Part shown: positions 59,493 to 64,000 of the stretch, in pieces
Numbering within the stretch: the stretch's first letter is position 1
Layout of the letters: every line of letters begins with the position of its first letter
Assembly: GCA_030280995.1 (NCBI GenBank)
Contig: JASXTE010000002.1
Span: 29,090,683-29,154,682 of the forward strand
From: Hemileia vastatrix
Lineage: Eukaryota; Basidiomycota; Pucciniomycetes; Pucciniales; Zaghouaniaceae
Direction of reading: 5' to 3'
Length of the DNA: 64,000 bases
Notes under the pieces: generated by a model
Database searches by the model: none
What the model was told of the DNA's origin: nothing
Seen by the model: only the letters and a program-made list of their open reading frames with translations
Program-made: the position numbers and the translations under genes

Positions 59493-61443
59493 ATTAAAGA
59501 AATTGAGGATTTAAAGTGGTTAAAAGGGGTAAATTTTATGAGTTGAGATTTAAAACATAATTACCAGACAGGAAATGCAAGTATAGGTTTAAAAGTGTAT
59601 GGAAATTAAAGTCAGGAGTCTCAAGGATCTTTGGGAATTTTTTGTGGATTTTTTAATATTTTTCTACTATTTTTAATAATTTTATAAAGTATTTTGGTTT
59701 TTCATAATTTTCATAACTTGAATATATTTTTACTAGTTGAATAGGTCTGCACAGACTACAAATATTAGAATGGATTATAAAGTAGAAGTAGCTCTATCAT
59801 CTGTAATTTTTCTAGACTTTAAATTGATATTTTAAAGTTTCTAATTAGGGGGTATCAAAGTTAGAAATCTTCCATTTCAAAATACCACTTTTTTCCACCA
59901 AATCAACCTTGATTTTTTTTAAAAATATGCCATATTGTGCCCCAAAAACACATTTTCACTGAGAATTAATTTCAAGTTTGTCGCTCTCATTTTGAGTTTT
60001 GAAATAAATTTTAAATAATTATAAATTTCTAACTTTGACACCCCCTATTGAGTCTGGAAGTCCATACAAACTCTGAAATGCTCCAGTTAGGGAAAGTAGG
60101 GCACATGACATACTATGTGTCAGCCAGGCTACTAGACTTACCAAGTAAAATAATTAATTATCTTACTGAGATGAAGCCACACCTTTTAATCCTTATTAAT
60201 AATTAATTATTTACAAACTACTTATGTATTAATTACAACTAACTAGATAAGTACAATAAGTAATGTAAATAATTAATAAGAATAAGTAATTGTCACATAC
60301 ATTTTTACTCCCTAACACCGTGCTCAATAATACAGATGAGAGGGAATAAAAATAGTATTAAAAAGATAAAAAATATAAAAAGAAGAAACTTTTCAAATTC
60401 CTTTATTTAGATTTTGTTGAATCTCCATTTTAAATCAAATTTTTTTGCACTAAATGTGACAGACCAAGGGATTCTAATTTTTATTTCAAATAAAATGATA
60501 CCTTTTATTTACACACTACTTAGTATATCTTTTATTATTTCACATACACTCTTTATTTAGTTTCTTTTTTCTCACACCCTTATATCAGGTGGTGTTAACT
60601 CCGTGTCTTTATTTCTCACATCTTTGCCTATAAAAAGGCCCTCTCTTTTTGTACTTTTCATTCATTACTCACTTACTTACTTATATTATCAAAACAATTA
60701 CTGCATTTAAATATTTATTACTATTAATCATTGTTTTTAGTACTTACAACTACGTAGTTCTAACTCATTAATTATAATAATAATTAAAATTCTACCTCTT
60801 ATTATTCAGTAAATAATCTTTAAGATAGGAAAATATGTACCTGAGTTTGAAACCCTTAAAAATCGTTGTTACTGCCATTGGACTTCCCTATGAAACCTTC
60901 TAGACTTGAAGCTATGCATATAAAGCCTGTGGACTTGAAATTAGACACCATCATAGATGATACAACAACTTAACAACCAACACAATGCATATTATAACAA
61001 TCATTTATTATTGCATAAAAAATTATAAAATTGTAATACCCTTATAAAAATAACACTTTTAAATAGCAATATATTAAATTCACTCATCATCATAAATATT
61101 AACTTATAGGGTACCATTATAAAGGTCTCATCACCAGTGAATTAATTTTAACAACTAAATCATATAAAAATAAAAGCTTCATAAAATATTTTTTTCAATA
61201 ATTTAAATAACTTTTTTAAATAGAGCTTCACTTTTGTTTTTTTCAACCTCATTATAAAGATTACTGATTCTAAACCCCAATACAGTTAATAAAAATATTT
61301 TATTTGTAATTTGTTATCAAGTAGAGGTTATAGCTTAGTTAATTTTTAACTCTGTATTTACTTAAAGGGACACTCTTTTTTATGGTTTACCTAACTTCCT
61401 TGGATTCTTCTTACAGAAAGGCAACTGTAAGAGTCTTTCTACA
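59493..61443 (+). repeat. Right part of the Gypsy copy 2 LTR
   Basis: Aligns to the copy 1 LTR from the Harbinger insertion point onward. AGTCTCAAGGATCTTTGGGAA (59615-59640) corresponds to 30620-30640, GTCTGCACAGACTACA (59747-59762) to 30481-30496, and GTCTGGAAGTCC (60052-60063) to 30377-30390. TATAAAAAGG at 60631 is a candidate LTR promoter TATA box. The LTR is longer than in copy 1. Confidence 0.75.
59847..60046. mobile_element. 200-bp Harbinger-type MITE
   Basis: Terminal inverted repeats of 22 bp with one mismatch (59847-59868, beginning AGGGGGTATCAAAG, and 60025-60046), flanked by ATT duplications (59844-59846, 60047-60049). The first 12 bases of the TIR equal those of the 18.4-kb element. 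The homologous position in the copy 1 LTR (30391-30399) is empty and has a single ATT, which confirms the insertion and the duplication. Confidence 0.95.
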
Positions 61444-61580
61444 TTGGTGGGGCCAAACGTGGAGTTCAAAATTTCTGCTTTTTAATCAATATTACTTGAT
61501 ATATGGACTATCTTAGCCTGAAAGAGGCTTATATAAAAAATGCTTATATTCTTTTAACTGTTTAATCTTATAATTTTGGG

Positions 61581-62815
61581 TTGTCTTCTTCTGCTGGATC
61601 TGGTGTTTCTCTTCCTGTCAATGCTTTAATCAGGATTGTTTCTTGGTATGGGCCCAAAATTAATGGGGAAGCAGTTAAATGGTTTCTAAATTTCTATGAA
61701 GCTGCTGCTGCTTTTGATGGGGCTTCACATTTGGACTTGGTGAAGCAGGAAAGGTTCATTATTGTTGTTAGAGAGGTGGAATTTAAGTTTATTGAGATGG
61801 AAGGTTATAAGAAGTGGGACTGGTTGAAATTGTCAAAGGAGATGGTTGATAGATCAGGTATTAGGTATGCTATGGTGGACCTCGACAAAACTTTCAGTGA
61901 ATGGAAAGTTGAAGGTGGTGTTTCTAATATGGTGGACTTCAAAAAGTTGTGTAGGCAGTTTACTGAAGTGGTGGATAGTCTAATTCTGATGGAGGAGATT
62001 GGCCATGAAAATCAGGCAAAGGATTTTTTTTGGTCAGCATTAAGTAGGGAGATTAGGATGGATGTTTTGAAGAAACTCTCTAGGAACAACAAGATGAAGG
62101 ACATGCAGAATGGTGAATAGAAATTACCTGCTTTAGAGGTTGTCAAAGAGAATATTCAGGTGTACTTGAAACTTATGGATTTGGATCAGTATCAGGAATC
62201 CTGCACACAATATTTTAGCAAGATCAGATAATTTTTGGCTTGAAATAATGATATTATGGTCAAGTCTCAAGAGGCAAAAAAGGCTCAGTTGGATCAGCCT
62301 TTTGCTTAGGTTAAGGAGGATGTTGATAATAAAAATGGTGGATTGTTTAGCTGACTTAACTAAGCAGCAAAAAATATTTTTTCAAGAAACTCAAAAGGCC
62401 AACCGAGCGCCTGTGGCTTCATCTTCAACTTCTTCTTATCAGTCAAGAGGCTATGAGAGGGGGAATTATGGTAATAATGGCAATGCAAAACAGTTTAATG
62501 GGCATGGAAATGGTAATGGTGGTAGTAATGAAAGTGGAAATAATTGAAATGGTGATAGAGTTGGTTATGGCTAACCTAGGGTCTGCTCCTATTGTAATAG
62601 GAGGGGTACAAAGTAGAAGATTTTACTTTTTGGATAAGGACTTTCAGGCTGGTAGAGTAAAATTTGATAGAAAAGTTTATAAATTCCCTGATGGATCCTT
62701 CATCAAACCCAGTGACAGTGTAGAAAATCCTATAGTACTAGCTATAGGTCTTGACCAAGGGAGTTGGAGTAAAACTAGAGAGAAAAACCCCTATCCCTTT
62801 GAGAAATACCAGGTA
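61581..62815 (+). pseudogene. Gypsy copy 2 gag remnant
   Basis: Aligns over its length with the gag at 27459-29588: ALIRIVSWYGPKINGEAVKW, YEAAAAFDGASHLDLVKQ, KLPALEVVKENIQ, SYQSRGYERGNYGNN and a broken knuckle VCSYCNRRG. The expected start ATG is TTG at 61581. Stops at about 62118, 62229, 62241 and 62308 and a frame change near 62330 show advanced decay. Homology ends shortly after KVYKFPDGSFIKPSD. Confidence 0.85.
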
Positions 62816-64000
62816 AGATTTATTTGCTACAAAAAATTAGAGACTGTTACTATACTCCTTCCAACACACTTCTTGACTGCTTAACAAGTCAAGACAGTAG
62901 CCAACAGCAGACCACTGAGAACCAAAGAACCAGAAACCAGAAATGCAGAAAGATCAACACCAGAAAACCAAAACAATGTGCACTTGTTGCACAGAAAACA
63001 GCAACAATACTTGATACAGGTTGCAAAGATACACCAGAAAAACCAGTTGCCAAAGTTGAGTTAAATGAAGAGCTAAACTTGCAATAAACACAGTCAATGG
63101 TGGCCAAAAATAGTGAAAACTGAGTGAGAAATAATGATATCACCTCCAGATGGTTGTATGATAATTAAAGTTGCCCCAAACTGTCTTATTCAGTATGTAC
63201 ACACAGACCAACATCTAAAAAATCCATGCACAGCAATGAATTTGGTGCTTTTGGCAGCCAAATTGAATAAAAACCCTCTAGAAGTGCTCCCCAGCCTTCT
63301 ATAACCAAGGCGGGCAGCCGGCCTAGAAGCGGCCAGACCTCCCTGAAGCCAGAAAATCACCAAAAACCTCCAATAAAGCCCAAAATACTTAGAAAAATTC
63401 ACCATGACTACTAAAACCCTTAAAACACAAAATAAAGCTATTAAAACATTGAGACATAAAATATAGAGCCAAATTAGTTCTACTTAATGTTACTAAGCAC
63501 TTAACCTTAAGACTTAAGGTTAGCCCGTGAAACAAAAAAAAACAAAAATAAACAACTATCTTTTAAAAATGAAAAATTACAAATGACCCCTTAAAACCTA
63601 GAATATGAAAAATGTCATCTATACATAAAATATAGAGAAAATCCAGGGCTATCCAATGGTATTACCCACATACCCATAGTTCCAATATTCACCAATTAAA
63701 ACCAGAAAAACACCTCATTACTCAACCAATGTCAATTAAGACATACTAAAATAGTGCCAAACAGCCCAACAAAGGCCTCTGCCAATGTTGGAAGACCACA
63801 TCCTCCCTCCAATTGAGAATTTCCACATTCTCCTTCAACAATACCACCATTTTCACACATTTTTCAAAATCAATGTCTGAAATGGGTCCCTGTCAATACT
63901 GTATTGAACATAACCTCATCTGTACCATAACACCACCAATACATCCATACAGAACTGCTTATGATTCCATCTATTCCAGAAAGAAATGTTGCTCCAGACC
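62816..64000. other. Unassigned DNA, no gene seen
   Basis: Composition changes to A/C-richer sequence with short open frames only. A moderately GC-rich patch at 63290-63350 has no recognisable product. It may belong to another element that continues beyond the window. Confidence 0.5.

Larger units (their letters stand above)
41015..62815 (+). mobile_element. Gypsy copy 2, split by an 18.4-kb insertion
   Basis: LTR start TGTGGAAGTCTAATG at 41015-41029 aligns to the start of the copy 1 LTR (30850). The LTR is interrupted at 41120/59493 and resumes to the LTR end TTTCTACA at 61443. A decayed primer-binding site (TTGGTGGGGCCAAACG, 61444) and a gag remnant follow. Compared with copy 1, the right LTR half holds a 200-bp MITE (59847-60046) and an additional roughly 0.8 kb (about 60130-60970), perhaps another insertion or an LTR length variant. 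The internal part stops resembling Gypsy near 62,815. Confidence 0.85.

Noticed and set aside
63190..63405. 71-codon ORF on the minus strand
   Set aside because: No conserved motif, no splice partners and a composition like its surroundings.
1..64000. tRNA, rRNA or riboswitch genes
   Set aside because: No cloverleaf-type or rRNA-like segment was recognised by eye; the tRNA-like words near 29746 belong to the Gypsy primer-binding site.

Overview
The window looks like accessory, transposon-dominated nuclear DNA of a basidiomycete fungus, most likely a rust (Pucciniales) with a large AT-rich genome. The reasons are: strongly AT-rich intergenic DNA; multi-exon genes with canonical GT..AG introns of 56-72 nt; a CACTA/Plavaka-type Tnp2 transposase; two Tet/JBP-like 2OG-Fe(II) oxygenase genes, a family known to be expanded in basidiomycetes and rusts; and nested Gypsy, Copia and Harbinger elements. 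The assignment is an inference; no rRNA, tRNA or housekeeping block was found to confirm it.

Layout. 1-3254 is AT-rich with no gene seen. 3255-4110 is a dense cluster of perfect hairpins. 5155-7067 (+) is an apparently intact, spliced Tet/JBP-like oxygenase. 7867-10299 (-) is a six-exon gene of unknown function with one in-frame TGA. 11335-13271 holds about 20 copies of a 22-bp palindrome centred on TTTCGATCGAAA; from about 11750 to 13279 these lie inside one 1.5-kb inverted repeat. 13487-15164 (-) is an unknown three-exon gene, followed by a full CACTA/Plavaka-like transposase (15591-18969, -), a paralogue of the unknown gene on the other strand (20045-21166, +) and a five-exon SNF2 ATPase (21150-23578, -) whose coding end overlaps that paralogue.

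24430-30850 (-) is a decayed Gypsy element with its 5' LTR and primer-binding site but no recognisable integrase or matching 3' LTR. 31360-36636 (-) is a decayed Copia element with 113-bp LTRs and a GATTC target-site duplication. 36642-41014 carries a palindromic MITE-like repeat, two tandem duplications and a small predicted secreted protein (38786-39202, +).

41015-62815 is a second Gypsy copy (+) whose LTR is split by an 18.4-kb PIF/Harbinger-type element (41121-59492, 24-bp perfect TIRs, ATT duplication). That element carries a broken Harbinger transposase, a broken Myb/SANT-like partner gene, a broken second Tet-like oxygenase, a DPM3-like host gene fragment between inverted G-rich minisatellites, and an array of about 7-8 kb of a 609-bp satellite with a 42-bp palindrome. 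A 200-bp MITE of the same terminal type sits in the right half of the same LTR (59847-60046).

How the parts relate. Two separate mobile neighbourhoods each combine a DNA transposase, a Tet/JBP-like 5-methylcytosine oxygenase and an array of CpG-containing palindromes. Much of the variation seen in the repeats, the Copia LTRs and the Copia stop codons is of the CpG to TpG/CpA type, as expected where CpG is methylated. A link between oxygenases, palindromes and transposition is an inference worth testing. Several breaks lie in homopolymer runs and could be assembly errors.
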